Shown in pieces: positions 11,945 to 23,469 of a DNA stretch of 64,000 bases; positions within the stretch are counted from its first letter, which is position 1; every line of letters begins with the position of its first letter. Where the stretch lies: NCBI GenBank assembly GCA_000310025.1, contig FN648568.1, forward strand, positions 41,481 through 105,480, written 5' to 3'. Under the pieces are notes generated by a model, which did not search any database, was not told the DNA's origin, and was given only the letters and a program-made list of their open reading frames with translations. Position numbers and translations under genes: made by a program. The DNA is from Ectocarpus siliculosus (taxonomy: Eukaryota; Sar; Phaeophyceae; Ectocarpales; Ectocarpaceae).

Positions 11945-14075
11945 ACTTTCAGTCCAAGGCCTAACCCACGCACTTTGTTGAGCCGAACGCCCGAGACGCG
12001 AGAAATCACCCGATAGGCCGTACTGCACTACTTTAGAGGCCCTCCGCAAGCTTCAGCTTGATTAGCGCCTTCTATGTTGACGGTTGGCTGTGTCGGTGAC
12101 CGGCACTGTCAGGCGCAAAGCACGAACATGTGCAGCAGATACTGCCGACACCAAATTCTCCGGTCTCGATCGATTTGTGCCTGCATGTTGATTATCCTTC
12201 ACCATGTTGAAGGCCCGTCCAAGCTACAGCTGGCTTGATTGACAAGTCCTTCGACCCTTGAATAGTTGTGTGCCTACCAATTTTGCCTGCAAACGAGAGG
12301 TTTGGGTCACACCGCTGCAACCTCCCGACGGTTTCAATTCTGTTTTCGTGCGTACGCGAACGTTTGGGTAACACATACATCACCAATCAATTGAATATTT
12401 GTAGATTGTTATTATCCCGACATGTGTGCCCCGCGATAGACTATTCGACGCGTTTCGAGGCAAACAATATTTGTCCTTGTACATACGCGCGCGCATAAAA
12501 GGATAGCAGTAGCGATTAGGTTGTGCTTGTGTATCAATCTCCTTCCCCAACAGTCTTGCACTTTGCATACCTGCGAAAACATGGTACAAACGCGATCCAT
12601 GTGTCTAACGCACGCGGGTTGTCACAGCTGTTTCTCCTATTTGTAACCTCATGTATGTTCCACCGCATTGCGCAGGAGAAAGAATGTCCCGCCACCTTTA
12701 GCATGTACACCAACAACTTGACAACTTTGATGGTTGACGATTCTCTTTTCTTCGTCGGAACACATCCACCCATGCATCCATTGTACAATAACTCTAATCT
12801 CGACCAGTTCGCGCGAGAGTAAGTTGCCTCCCTCCCCGCGATTACCCTGCGAACGACGGTTTCAAAATACTTTCGCGCGCGCAAAATGTAGTGGATTTCA
12901 TCCTAGTCGGAACGACACGCACTGTACGTACGTGTGCTCCGTTATAGGTTATTTGCGGCGTTTCGGGGGAAACAGTATTGCTCTTGTACATACGCCCGCG
13001 CGTAGAGAGACGGAAGAAGCGGTCAAACTACGTACCGCCTTCTTCTTGCCCTGGCCGTCGTCGTAAGGGTGCAACAAGATTTATCACACTACTGTGCGCA
13101 TCTTCATCCATTCACTGCTCTCTACACCACATTAAAAAAAACAAGAATCTCGTAGAGGACCAACACGGTTGCCCGAGGCAAGCTTTGACGCCAAAGGTAT
13201 CACAAAACAGAAAAAGGATATAAATGTGAATGGAAGGGTGAATTATCCCTTTACGTCCGAAGGACTTCACCACGGACTTTGCTGAGCCGAACGCCGGAGA
13301 CGCGAGAACTCACCACGTCGGCCCTCCTGCACTACTTTAGAAGCCCTCCCCAAGGTTCAGCTTGATTGGTGCGTTCTGCGTTGACGTATAGCTCTAGCGG
13401 TGACCGGCACTCTTGAGCACGAAACACCTGCATTCGACAAGTGCTGCCGACATCAAGTTGCTCCGATCTCGATCGATTTGTGTGTCAACGTTGCCAATCC
13501 TACATCAAATTGAGGCCCCGTCCAATGTACAGCGGGATTTGCTGTGTGCCTACCAATTTTGCCTGCCAACGAGACCACGCCGCTGCAACTTCCCGACGAG
13601 GAAGTAGACTAATATGTTCTTCGCGAAACGGCGGTTTCGAATATTGCGCGCGCGTGCCATGTTGCGGAACAAACATAACCAAATCATTTTTAGATTATTA
13701 TCCTGATCTCGACACGTGTGCCCCGCGATAGACTATCCGCCGCGTTTCGAGGGAAACATAATTCGTTCTTGTATGTATACGCGCGCATAGATGGACGGAT
13801 GGAATCAGCGATTTGTGCAGGCGTGCTTGTGTACTGGGTGCGTGCAAGACATGGCACCCACGCGATATATCAGTCCAAGGCATACTGGTCGTCACAGCTG
13901 TTGTTTTCCTTTAATGTCTCGTTCCACCGCATTGCGCAGGAGCAAGAATCTTGCGCCGAAAACAAGCATGTTCGTCGCATGTTGCACGCGAATCAACTTG
14001 ACAGTTACTGGTTGACGACTCTCCCGACCAATTTGCGAAAGTTGCCTGCCTCCCCGCGATTTTCCTGCCAATGAC
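11945..14075 (+). repeat. Tandem duplication, unit about 1.3 kb
   Basis: Three anchors recur with nearly constant offset. The string agccgaacgcc near 11979 recurs near 13283. gtgtgccccgcgatagacta at 12424 recurs at 13716. ccaccgcattgcgcaggag at 12660 recurs at 13924. The copies differ by many substitutions and indels. A partial third copy of the interior lies at about 12850-13010. No long ORF is conserved between copies, so the unit looks non-coding. Confidence 0.8.
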
Positions 14076-14559
14076 ACCCTACCAGCTGTATCTCGCTCTA
14101 CAAGACTCCAATCAGCACAGGACTTCACCGAATGTGTTTTTCGCCAGAAACCACGATAAGGGAAAATTAATCAGTTGTAACAGCGGAGGGAGGCTCGTTT
14201 TGCGGGAAATAGTAAAAGAGTTTTCCGGTTTAGCAACATTCTTGCAAGGCCAGCCCCCAGCGACAAGGCCCTGGAGTTGGCGCGGCACCAACAAGAGGGA
14301 GGCTGCACGGTCAGGAAGCCAAGTTGAGCTTGTTTGCGCGGCTCTAGGTCAGCACCACCCGCCCGTCACACACAGACAGGTTGAGGAAAGGAGGAAGAGG
14401 AGAGCGAGCGAGGGAACCGCGGAGATCCCGACAACCGATGACGTCGAGGTGGTGAAGGCACCGCCGACAAAGAGGAGTAGACAGACAGGAGGAAAAGAAC
14501 ACGCAGTGACCTCATGGTGTAGATGGGCGCGTTCTTCCCCGCGCAAGATTTTTCTCTGA
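14071..14559 (+). CDS. Unrecognised ORF, 162 codons
   Basis: The reading frame opens just after the 1.3-kb tandem pair. Its C-terminal half is charged, with a basic run (VEERRKRRASEG) and a PPTKRSRQ patch that could be a nuclear localisation signal. No domain is recognised, and the minus strand is also open over much of it. It may be a chance ORF or one exon. Confidence 0.2.
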   Translation: MTPYQLYLALQDSNQHRTSPNVFFARNHDKGKLISCNSGGRLVLREIVKEFSGLATFLQGQPPATRPWSWRGTNKREAARSGSQVELVCAALGQHHPPVTHRQVEERRKRRASEGTAEIPTTDDVEVVKAPPTKRSRQTGGKEHAVTSWCRWARSSPRKIFL

Positions 14560-15190
14560 TGGTTCTCTTATAGCATAGAAAAAGAGCCTGACTTGATGTG
14601 GCATCGTTCCAAAAACCTCTCCTCTCCGGAACGCTTGAAATGCGACACAGCAATTCGTGCAGAGGCTGCCGGCCAGTGTAATTACTCCTTTCCTGTCTAC
14701 GTTCTGGTACGATTTCGTGTCTGGGGTTGAGGGGGGTGACACACACACACATTGCATGGACGCACACTCAGCACCAGAGAGAGAGAGAGAGCGGTGTCAG
14801 CAGGGTGCAGCTGTCACACAGAGCACCACAAAAAGGCAGTACCACCTGCGGATAGGGGAAGTTCGTCGGGTGGGAAAGGAGAACTGTTGCCCCTCAGCCG
14901 ATCATCTGAAGCCGGTTAAATCTAAAAACATTTGCCTGCACGAAGTTTCCAGCAAGATATCAAAATTGTGAATATGCTTTCTTAAATGTCGACAACAAAT
15001 CTCCCCTATACATAAGCAGATGTTCCGCAGAGATCAGTGATACACGTCCGCACATAAGACTACCATGGTTACAGTGTCCACGTCAAGAAGACGGCCAACA
15101 ACGCTATCCGGCACGCGAAACACGGACACCGATATGACGGCGCCAATAAGACGTTATAGCACGGCGAGATCTACTACCGTAGTCTATACC
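14560..15190. other. Simple repeats, no gene recognised
   Basis: Contains (AC)n near 14741-14752 and (GA)n near 14777-14792. A plus-strand stretch from about 15065 reads coding-like in one frame but meets a stop near 15156, and no family is recognised. Confidence 0.4.
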
Positions 15191-15745
15191 TTATTCTTGA
15201 CGCGGCGCGTGAAAAGATTCCCACACAACTTGAAAGTGTTTTCCTTGTTTTTTCGTTGGCACCAAGCGGCAAAGCACGTCTGGTTTGTCGTGTGCCCAGT
15301 GGGCAGCACATTTTTTTAACTTCCGTCCCCCGAAAGAGGCGGCACTCACATGTGGGCACTTCCCTAATCGCAAAAGCCCCTCCTCTAACAACGAGCCCTG
15401 ATCGCAACTCATGCGGTTGCGGTCAAAGACCCCCAAGGTCCCACGTAGCCCCCCTTCGCTCGACACCAGCACAGTGTACCATGGCAAAGCATAGGTCGCG
15501 ACGTTCGCATCCACGAACGTGGCCGTCTGACGGTCAGGCTGAGGAGTGGAGGTAAAAGCGGGCCCACCGATGAGCTCGCGACCGCTGGGGCCGACACAGC
15601 CGCTGCCCAGCAGTCGCCGAAGCCACCGCGGCGGAACGCCGCGTGTTGAGAGGCGGCTTGTTGCTCTCGCGAATGTTTTCCTTCTCGATAGGTCAGCGTA
15701 TATCGGGAGAGAGAGAGGACTGAACAAGGTAGAGTCATTTTTCAA
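15191..15745 (-). CDS. Unrecognised ORF next to a tyrosine-recombinase-element repeat
   Basis: This 184-codon minus-strand ORF starts inside a segment that matches the terminal region of the elements at 39.5 and 61.5 kb. No domain is recognised. Split-repeat retroelements carry such a repeat at both ends, with the first ORF (often gag-like) just inside the 5-prime copy. The position is therefore consistent with an N-terminal ORF of that element. This is an inference from position only. Confidence 0.3.
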   Translation of the reverse strand: MKNDSTLFSPLSLPIYADLSRRKTFARATSRLSTRGVPPRWLRRLLGSGCVGPSGRELIGGPAFTSTPQPDRQTATFVDANVATYALPWYTVLVSSEGGLRGTLGVFDRNRMSCDQGSLLEEGLLRLGKCPHVSAASFGGRKLKKCAAHWAHDKPDVLCRLVPTKKQGKHFQVVWESFHAPRQE

Positions 15746-15835
15746 GATGCTTCATGCGATACCTGTTTTCCAAGATGCTTCATGGGATATCTTACTCTTC
15801 CTGATTTCGTTGTCTCTTATCCTACATTACTTGGA
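15690..15835 (-). mobile_element. Solo fragment of the tyrosine-recombinase-element terminal repeat
   Basis: The segment cgggagagagagaggactga followed by caaggtagagtcattttt and gatgcttcatgggatatc matches 39728-39810 and 61736-61816. It contains a local duplication of the atgcttcat block (15748-15786). The far end resembles a truncated form of the ttgtattcttatccctta repeat. Confidence 0.7.
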
Positions 15836-16239
15836 GTAGATGTATCTTAGGTTGAGTAGACACACAAAATTGTTTGCGCCATATGGTAGAACGATGTGTT
15901 GCAAAATCAACACTTTTGTCGCAGGTTGGGCCAAGATGCGTTGGGGTTTCAACATATTCTGGTGGCCGACCTGCACGATATATGGGCAACCCAATACGAC
16001 GTCACTCTTCAATATGAACCATTGTACACGAATTGATCAAGTGTTGTATTGTCCAGGGTGTGGTCATATGTCGACGTGTCCTAGGGCGACAGACACAACC
16101 CTTCCGGTCTAGCCAACTTACTTTCTGTTTTTGACACCAAAACAGAGGCCCAAACGAACCAAATATTTTGGGAGGGTATCGGGTGCCAAAGATGCTCCTT
16201 GTGCTCAACAGGGAACTACACGATGAGGCTTCCTCAAGC

Positions 16240-17060
16240 CGAAAACCTGGACTTCGATACTGGGTGACGCAAAAAACAAACGCAAATTGAACTGCCGTGT
16301 GCTGAATCGAAGTATTCTACCCGAGTTGGACGGCATCCCTTTTGCACCCCCGGTGATGAGCTGAACTCTTGTTGGCGTTACCCGTGACTAGACCGCTTGT
16401 GGCACACTCGCCGTGCGACACCTACACGCAACGCCCCACTGTCCTCTCCTGGAAAAAAGCTGTATTGCAATGATTCTGTGAGCGCGTCAACCTTTCGCGC
16501 TGGTTGGGTTGCTGTGGGGGTTGCTTTCCAATATCTACCATGTCAAAAAGTCAACGGCCGGTTGTGTGCAGCGAGACAGTCCGAACAACAGTTGCAGAGC
16601 AAGCCTACGGGTTAGGCTTGGACCTCTGGCACCGCCTGTTCATGCTTGGCTTCGTGTGTGTGCTGACGCATTTTTACAGCTCCTGTGTGGTGCACAGTTT
16701 ATTGTACATCTCGCTACCTGATGGGTTACCACTTGACCTGACGGCAGCGATTCCGCCGCATTTGGGTGTTGTTGAACCTTGATGTACGAAAGCTTTGTTC
16801 AAACGACGAAAGCCCTAGTTGGTCAAATTCCCAATTGGCCCCATCTCTATTGGGTCCTCAATTGAGGCGCACCTCCTTAGCGTTAAAACAGGCAAAGGGC
16901 CTGTTAATAGTGCCCGTATTAAGGACCCCCCGAAGATCTATGTTGTCTACAGGGTTGGTTCCAAAATCGGCCCGCCCTGAGTCCAACACCCTCTCCTTCC
17001 GTGAACCACTGCGAGACGAAGACGCGGCGCTGGATGACACAGCAGTTACGATCCGATCGA
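16240..17060 (+). repeat. Dispersed repeat family B, copy 1
   Basis: Aligns in the same orientation with 25935-26560. Shared blocks include acccgagttg/ggacggc, gttggcgttaccc, ctgtattgc, ttgctttccaat, tttttacagctcctgtgtgg and ttccgccgcattt/cgggtg. ORFs over it are short and not conserved in frame between the copies, so coding is not supported. The element class is unknown. Confidence 0.7.
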
Positions 17061-17883
17061 TACACTGGCCAGGCTATTGACCACAAACTGTGATAGGTTC
17101 AGCTGCAATCATGAGCTAGGAAATCGGTGCTCGTCGCAAGATTTGCCGCTGCTGCATGAATATTTTGCGGACCAGAGCAGCAGCCCGGGACGACGCTTTC
17201 GTCCTATCTTAGGTGATTAAGGTTTCTACGAGTAGCCCTCAATCTCTGCGGTCGTGTGGTAGCGTCAGATTCTCGTGTACGTGTTGCCAGCTTACATGCT
17301 GGGACGCTCAAGAGAGGGGCCCGTGAAGGCACCTAATGGAGCCTTGAGGAAGAGAAACACACACATAGGTGTCGGAAAAATGCGGTAGAGAACTACGCAC
17401 GATGTTGGATATGGTCATACTTGGTATACTTAGTGACCTTGCCGAGTTTCGAGCGGAGAGAGTCCCCAACACAAAAGTTATTGGTGGTGCCGAGAGTCCT
17501 GTACAGCAGTCCGCGATAAGTTTACTTATATATGGACGTTTTCGTCACTGCCAACCTTTTAGACCCGCGTAAACGATAGCTCAAACAATGCGCCAGACAA
17601 ATACTCCTGATGAGATCCTTAACACCAGGTTCCTCTCAAAATTGGTCAAGTCACAGTGTTTCCCGTACTAGTGCTGTAGAACATTTACTACTAGGGATTA
17701 AATACTGAAAGAACGGCCCCTCGCGGCTTAAATGTTGTCCTCTCCGTGCAGGTAGCAATGCATGTCATGCCGGTAATTTTTTGTGTGTACCGCTGCTCCA
17801 GGGCGGCCAGAATGGACCAATAAAGTAGGATCCACGCATTTTTAAATATTTTTTTTCACCATTTTTCGCGGCATCACTATATA
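17061..17883. other. No gene recognised
   Basis: Only short ORFs and no repeats linked to the rest of the window. Confidence 0.4.
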
Positions 17884-18570
17884 TTGAAGGTGTTGTTAAT
17901 GGTGCACAGAACCTGGGGAGGGTGTAAATGGTTTGAAGTGTGCCCGTATGCCTTTGCGGCTGACTGTTTCCCGAACATTACGGTGGAACGTGGGGCTTCA
18001 CCTTCCTCAATATTTTCCCGATGCTTCGTAAATGGTCGCTTGGTTGTTGCAGGTGGTGCCATGGACGATGGGCGTCAAACAATGGACGCTGAAGAACTTG
18101 ACCACTTACTACGACATATCGATCCCAGGGGGTGTTGGCCCAGAGTGCACAGCGTAGAGCGTGTGCTGGCGCTTGGTAACAATACCATTGGCTCCTTCAT
18201 TGAGTCCACAAACCCCAAGCAGTGCGGCAGCACTAGGCGCGAAACGACACTATCGACCTCACAAATTAAGCTCCAAGGGGCGGGTGTCTTTTTCAGGCCG
18301 GGGCATGTCGCGGTGTGCACCAAGGGGGACACGATGCCTTCCTTGAGGGGGGGGCAAAGTATTCAGACATCGGGGAGCCTACCCGAAGGAATGCCACGGA
18401 CGAAACCCCCACCGCTAGGCAGCCTTGTTCGCCAAGCTCGAGTGAGTCTTCCGGTAGTGCATCATACATCACACCGACGATCACGTGCGATAATGGGCCT
18501 CAATAAAGTCACTCACTATCGAACAGAGAGGAGGGGAGTTCCCCAGGCAGTAAGGATGGCAAACGTTTAG
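17884..18570 (+). CDS. Unrecognised ORF, 228 codons
   Basis: One of the longer uninterrupted frames in the window. The first 120 residues look more protein-like than the rest (VHRTWGGCKWFEVCPYAF, then a segment with DAEELDHLLRHIDPRG). I recognise no domain. A shorter internal start at 17899 is equally possible. Length alone is weak evidence at this base composition. Confidence 0.25.
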   Translation: MKVLLMVHRTWGGCKWFEVCPYAFAADCFPNITVERGASPSSIFSRCFVNGRLVVAGGAMDDGRQTMDAEELDHLLRHIDPRGCWPRVHSVERVLALGNNTIGSFIESTNPKQCGSTRRETTLSTSQIKLQGAGVFFRPGHVAVCTKGDTMPSLRGGQSIQTSGSLPEGMPRTKPPPLGSLVRQARVSLPVVHHTSHRRSRAIMGLNKVTHYRTERRGVPQAVRMANV

Positions 18571-20870
18571 CGGAAATATAAGGTGACGTCCATAACGTGG
18601 GCGTCGATTCCGAGGATGAGTTGATGGGACATGTCCGGGAGGTAGGCCGGCCCGAGTCAATTGGGAGCCCACTTCCTGGAGATCGCCCGCCCAGCGGGCG
18701 CACACCGATTGCGCCAACCGCGACTGCGGCATGGAGGTATCCATCGATGACTGGGTGGAATGCTCGACCTTTCATTGCTAGTTCACATCCCCTATTGGCC
18801 CAATGTGCAGTGTGTGTGCCCCCCCCCCAACCCTACCACCCACCCCCCCGCCATGACGGTTGTCGACATCATACGCACGTCATTTCCCCAATACGTTGGA
18901 CGTTGTTTCTATAGCCGACTCCGGATTGTGGCTACGTCACCATGTGAAAGTGACATCAAAAGTATCCCGAGGGTGCTGTCGGCATACAGGCGTCGATCTA
19001 AGTGTCTCTAACGCCCTTGCGGGTTACACCAGGCCAGGCTCGCCCCAACTATCTTCCTGATTGACTCCGTCTCACTGTGCGCAGTGAGGAGCTCGCGACC
19101 AATGTCGTCTTCGTAGCGTTCGATCGGACCAATACTTACAAGCACATCGTTTTGCGTGGGGTATCTTGCGGAACTACTCCGTCAAGATGTCAAGGAGATC
19201 GGGCGGATCCTGAAGGATGGGAGCCGCTTGAGACTGCACGACGGGTACACCTTTCTGCGATCGTTTGGAAGCATTCCGAGGGAGCACTACAGCAGGACGC
19301 ACTGGTGTTTGCTTGGACTCAGAAGAAAAGGATGAGGAAGAGGGCGTGTGGGACAGCGAACTCCGAAAGGGAGCAACACGGACAAAAACGACAAGCTGGT
19401 ATCGGAGGCCCGCATGGAAGGACGCGAGACCGGCGGCGTGTGTACATCTTGGTTCGATGCACTCGTTGGCCACGCGTATCTGGTGAAACGCAAGCACGCC
19501 AGGAAAGTGCCGAAGATTGGCCCTCAGGTTCGAAAGGATTGGAAGGATCACCAAGCAACTCTGGGACCTAAGTCGTAGCACGGAGATGAGCTACGAGTAA
19601 GTTCTGTTTTGCGCTCCCCTCTGCCTGACAATATTTTCTCCGTATCGGCATATGCCTAGTACGCGCGTGCTAGCAGGAGATACCACAGCGGCAGATAAAG
19701 GTATGGGTAGGTCAGGCGTAACTCAGAGTGGAGTTGCGAGTAAGTGAGCGAGGAAATCGAATTGAGTCGGCTCGTGCCACTAGCAGGTCCGTTTCGTCGC
19801 GAAAAAAACGGAACCGTCGTAGGGTATGGACAGCCTGGTAGAAACAACTGTGTTGAATACCGCAGCGGTAGTTGCGGAGCTCTCCAAATCTGCATATTTC
19901 ATACCTGGTAGAGGTTACCCCAGACCCCAGACCTGAGTGCACGGCGTCACCACCCTGTCTCCGCCATAGGGGGGGGGGGGACTGGGTCGTGGCAAAAATG
20001 GAACATTACGGTTTACTTCCATTTTCCAAACAAAATAGAGAAAGGAAACAGGCTCAAGTCATTCGGGGTCGCCTGAAGACAACTCAAGTGCATGTGTGTC
20101 GCAAAGTATTTGTCTTCACACCAAAAACCGATCCGGTCTCCGCACGGCACCTTCGAAAGTTCGTGCTGGTTCAATTCACGCGTACGCATGCCGTGGTTAC
20201 AAGTCCAACTATTCATGATGGGATACACCTTTCTAGGCATTGTTTTTTAACAGACACCATCGCCTCTGGAACGCGCGGAAACGCTGCAAAGAGTCGCTCC
20301 TAAACAACCCCGGAACAAAAACAACCTCCTTTTTGATCTCTACCCCCGAGACACAGCACCACGGTCAAATGCGAGTCGAAGGAAAACATTGGGAGACCTG
20401 GAGCTGAATGGCCCATCCGTTAGTGATTCACGTTACCCAACACTCGTGTCGAAGGCGTATATATGACGGCGCCTTGGAACAATACGTCCACTCATAGCAC
20501 AAAGCGCGGCCTAGTACTTGCACATGGCACCCACATCTCCGACGGAATTCCGTCGCGTCCTTCTCCGGCGTACACCTGCAACGCACCGTTCATGAAGGTA
20601 CCCGCCGTACACTGGTTATCTTTTCCGTGGCAGTCGACATCCTTCGAGGTGACGTCATACACCTGATTGCGGACCCGCTTCTAAAACAATATCCAGGGTC
20701 GCCGTCGCTTTTGATTTCGCGGTCCAGCACCTCCTGCGGATTTTTCGCGCGTAAGACATGGCGGGTTGGTCATCCGTATTCTGTTAGAGCAGTTGCCCGG
20801 CTGTAGGGCGCACGTATCGGTTTCCCATTTGCGCATACAAATAACGATTTAGTCCGAAGAGGAAGCAAGT
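18571..20870. other. No gene recognised, with a short coding-like stretch
   Basis: Between about 19165 and 19330 the plus strand reads as a plausible protein (LLRQDVKEIGRILKDGSRLR) in a frame other than the longest ORF. A second open segment with KIGPQVRKDWKDHQ ends at 19578. These could be relics of one transposon gene. The rest shows nothing. Confidence 0.3.
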
Positions 20871-20874
20871 TCTC

Positions 20875-21415
20875 GGCGGTGTCGAAAGTGGCTGCGCTGG
20901 ATCCGCTACCTGTCGAGGTCTTTGGAAAAATTGTCCGTTGTTGAATGCCTCATCGTCGTCACGAGGAAACAGAACAACAGTAACTCGACCCAGGGTGTGT
21001 GTGGTTTCTCATGTCACGTTGGCTAGATGTTTATATAACAATTTCTTTCGAAGCGACAGCAAGCCTGGCGGTGCCGGATGTAGCTGCGCCGGATCCGCTA
21101 CCTGTCGAGGACTTCGGAAAAATGATCCGTTATGGAATGCATCGCCCTCGTCACGAGGAAACACAACCACAGCAACTTGACCCAGGGGGCGTGTGGTATC
21201 TTATGTCACGTCGGCCGGATATACGTATAACGAATTTTACAAACCGGCAGCAAGTCTGGCGGTGCCGAAAGCAGCTGCGCTGGATCCCCTACCTGTCGAG
21301 GACTTCGGAAAAATTGTCCGTTATGGAATGCATCGTCCTCGTCACGAGGAAACGGATCAACAGCAAGTCGACCCAGGGGGCGTGTGGTATCTCATGTCAC
21401 GTGGGTGTTGAAAAA
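20875..21415 (+). repeat. Coding-like tandem repeat, unit 191-192 bp, about 3 copies
   Basis: The anchor ctgcgctggatcc recurs at 20892, 21084 and 21275. The 192-base period equals 64 codons, and one frame reads similarly in each copy: LDPLPVEDFGKIVRYGMHRP, then RHEET, then GGVWYLMSR. Copy 1 has two in-frame stops, and a frameshift separates copies 2 and 3. This looks like a decayed domain-repeat protein or a satellite derived from one. I do not recognise the domain. Confidence 0.7.
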
Positions 21416-22009
21416 TGGGGGTTTACGAACGTCCTGTTTCGTATTTAAAGTATCTAGCCCAGGTACCCTTGTAATCCCCGTAATTTCATGAGCCCTGGCA
21501 TCGCCAGTACATACGGTATTCCAAATGCGATCGCATCTCTTCTTTGCTACTGCCACATAGTAGCCAGCGTATGTTGCATGGGTGCTCGCCTGCTCATGCT
21601 GGCACCCCGACTCCCTCGCCCACCTGACGGCTGTCTGTTCAATCAACTCGCGGATCGTCTCAGGCTCGTCAATCGCGTGCTGCGTGATGAGAGACAGCAC
21701 CCGCGCAGAGGATGTGCTCGGGCGGGAGAGCCGCCGTAAGCCTTCGAGCTCCTCACCTACCAGCTCCTCCGGGTCGTCGAATAGCGCATCCTCTCTTCCC
21801 TCCTTCGCAGCCCCGTCGGGCCGGGCGGTCATAGAACGTGACGCCGCGCCTGCTGCTGCTATGCCTTGCTCCGGTGGGACCCAACTTGCTGCTCCTGGTG
21901 AGATTGTTCTACCGCAGCGCAAGCTTCCTCTTTGTCGGGCGTCTCTTTCGCGTTGTTGGACCTGCGAGCCCGTTTCGTTTCGGGGATCTCCACACCGTCC
22001 TTTCCCCAC
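21392..22009 (-). CDS. Unrecognised ORF, 205 codons
   Basis: An uninterrupted minus-strand frame. Residues about 85-175 look protein-like, with an acidic segment (DDPEELVGEELEGLRRL) followed by a probably helical region containing ETIRELIEQTAVRWARESG. The last 20 codons run into the end of the 192-bp tandem repeat, so the natural C-terminus is uncertain. No domain or neighbour gives a function. It could be a gag-like ORF or a host exon. Confidence 0.4.
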   Translation of the reverse strand: MGKGRCGDPRNETGSQVQQRERDARQRGSLRCGRTISPGAASWVPPEQGIAAAGAASRSMTARPDGAAKEGREDALFDDPEELVGEELEGLRRLSRPSTSSARVLSLITQHAIDEPETIRELIEQTAVRWARESGCQHEQASTHATYAGYYVAVAKKRCDRIWNTVCTGDARAHEITGITRVPGLDTLNTKQDVRKPPFFNTHVT

Positions 22010-22820
22010 CGATGTGTGGTAGTGGGTCGTCTATGTGTGCCTTGTGGCGCCTGTGGGTGCTGTGGCGGGCTGTGAACAATACCGCGCCCTGAGGCTACAT
22101 GTTTTCACCCCTTGTATGTTCCCGGGGAAACATCCAGAAATCTTGGCATTTGATGTATTTATTCTGTTACAGTTGAGAGGGGCTTTTTTACCACGCTATT
22201 CTGGGGGCCCTTGACGTCAAAACTTGCAAACTTGCCACCTAACTATACATAGACACCCCGCAACAACTGCGTTTCGGGGGGCTGAGGGGGGCAAAAAACG
22301 CTTATTAGGAAAAACAGCATGAGGTCTTCGCCGCCCGAAAACGCCGGACTTCGAAATTTTTGGCGGAGCACCCATACGTAGGGCAAATTATAGGTTGGAC
22401 CGGAAGAACAAAAAAAATCATCAAAGTTTTAGAGGGATGGAGCCGGGTGGATGCCGTCCTCTTACCAATCACATGTGGACCATGTAGGACATTATGTGGG
22501 ACAGAGAAAGATGATTGGGCGATGACCATACCGCCGAGCGGGAATCCCCCGAAAGACATAGCACAGCAGCAGCAGCAGCACATGACACACGTACGACAAC
22601 ATACCAGACAACCAGCACAGCAGCACACGAGACACTGCTGTGGACAAAGGGCAGCCAAAGGCACACAAAAATGGAGGTCGGGTTCGACTGTCAGAGTCGG
22701 TTTTCTCTGTTGGCAGCACCACAAGCGAGGGGAGCGACACAGGTCAAATCTGCTGCTGCTGCTGCTACTACTGCTGCACGACGATTGTTTATGTTGCTAC
22801 ACAGTAGTGATGCATCCGTA
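22010..22820. other. No gene recognised; CAG/CTG runs
   Basis: Short CAG runs near 22567-22582 and CTG runs near 22750-22778 create Ser/Gln/Ala-rich frames on both strands. These ORFs are compositional. Confidence 0.5.
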
Positions 22821-22830
22821 ACCCTAACCC

Positions 22831-23230
22831 AATGAGACGTACAAACTTCTGCAGGCCAAGGGGCCATAGGAACACATCATAGGAAGCATCGAGAGCGATT
22901 TTTGAAGTCCGTTGCCTACTGCTAGCAGCGTCTAAGCGAGTAAAGCAAGTGCACACAAGTCAATGAATGAATCTGCAGCCATCTTCCCTGGTCTGTCTGC
23001 AGGCGGATCTTCTCTTCATCCATAATAGACCCGCCCGAAAACAGAGACAATGAGATGTACACACGTTGCCGGCCAAGGCGACCAAATACACACAAACACA
23101 TAGAGGGCGTCGGGGGCGATTTTGTAAACCTGTTGCCGCTACTTCGAGCATAGGTGGTGCAGATCCACACAGCGACAGGAGCAGCAGCAGCATCATCATC
23201 ATCAACAGCAGCAGCAGCTGATGATGATTC
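22831..23230 (+). repeat. Two-copy tandem repeat, unit about 218 bp
   Basis: aatgagacgtacaaac at 22831 and aatgagatgtacacac at 23049 start the two copies. Both then carry ggccaagg, acacat, gagcgatttt or gggcgatttt, and a GCAG/CATCAT run in the second copy. Confidence 0.65.
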
Positions 23231-23469
23231 ATGAAAGCTTCGTCCTTGCCACACAACACCTTCACTCTTCCCCGCGCTGCTAAACAGCAGCAGTCCTGCG
23301 TACACGACTAACTGGTGGTGTTGGGTAAGGTGTGAGCGTGTGCAGTAGGAGTGGTGGCCTCTCTGTGAGCCTCAATCCATATCTATCTATCCACATGTAT
23401 GCCTGCGTCTCTTTCTCCGCTCATTCCTTTTCGCGCTTCGCGCGAAATTGTTGATTTATTTTTGGGTGT

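Noticed and set aside
22817-22830. Telomere-like ccctaaccc
   Set aside because: Fewer than two units, not an array.
22305-23305. Cys, Ser and Leu-rich ORFs on both strands
   Set aside because: They come from CAG/CTG and CAT runs.
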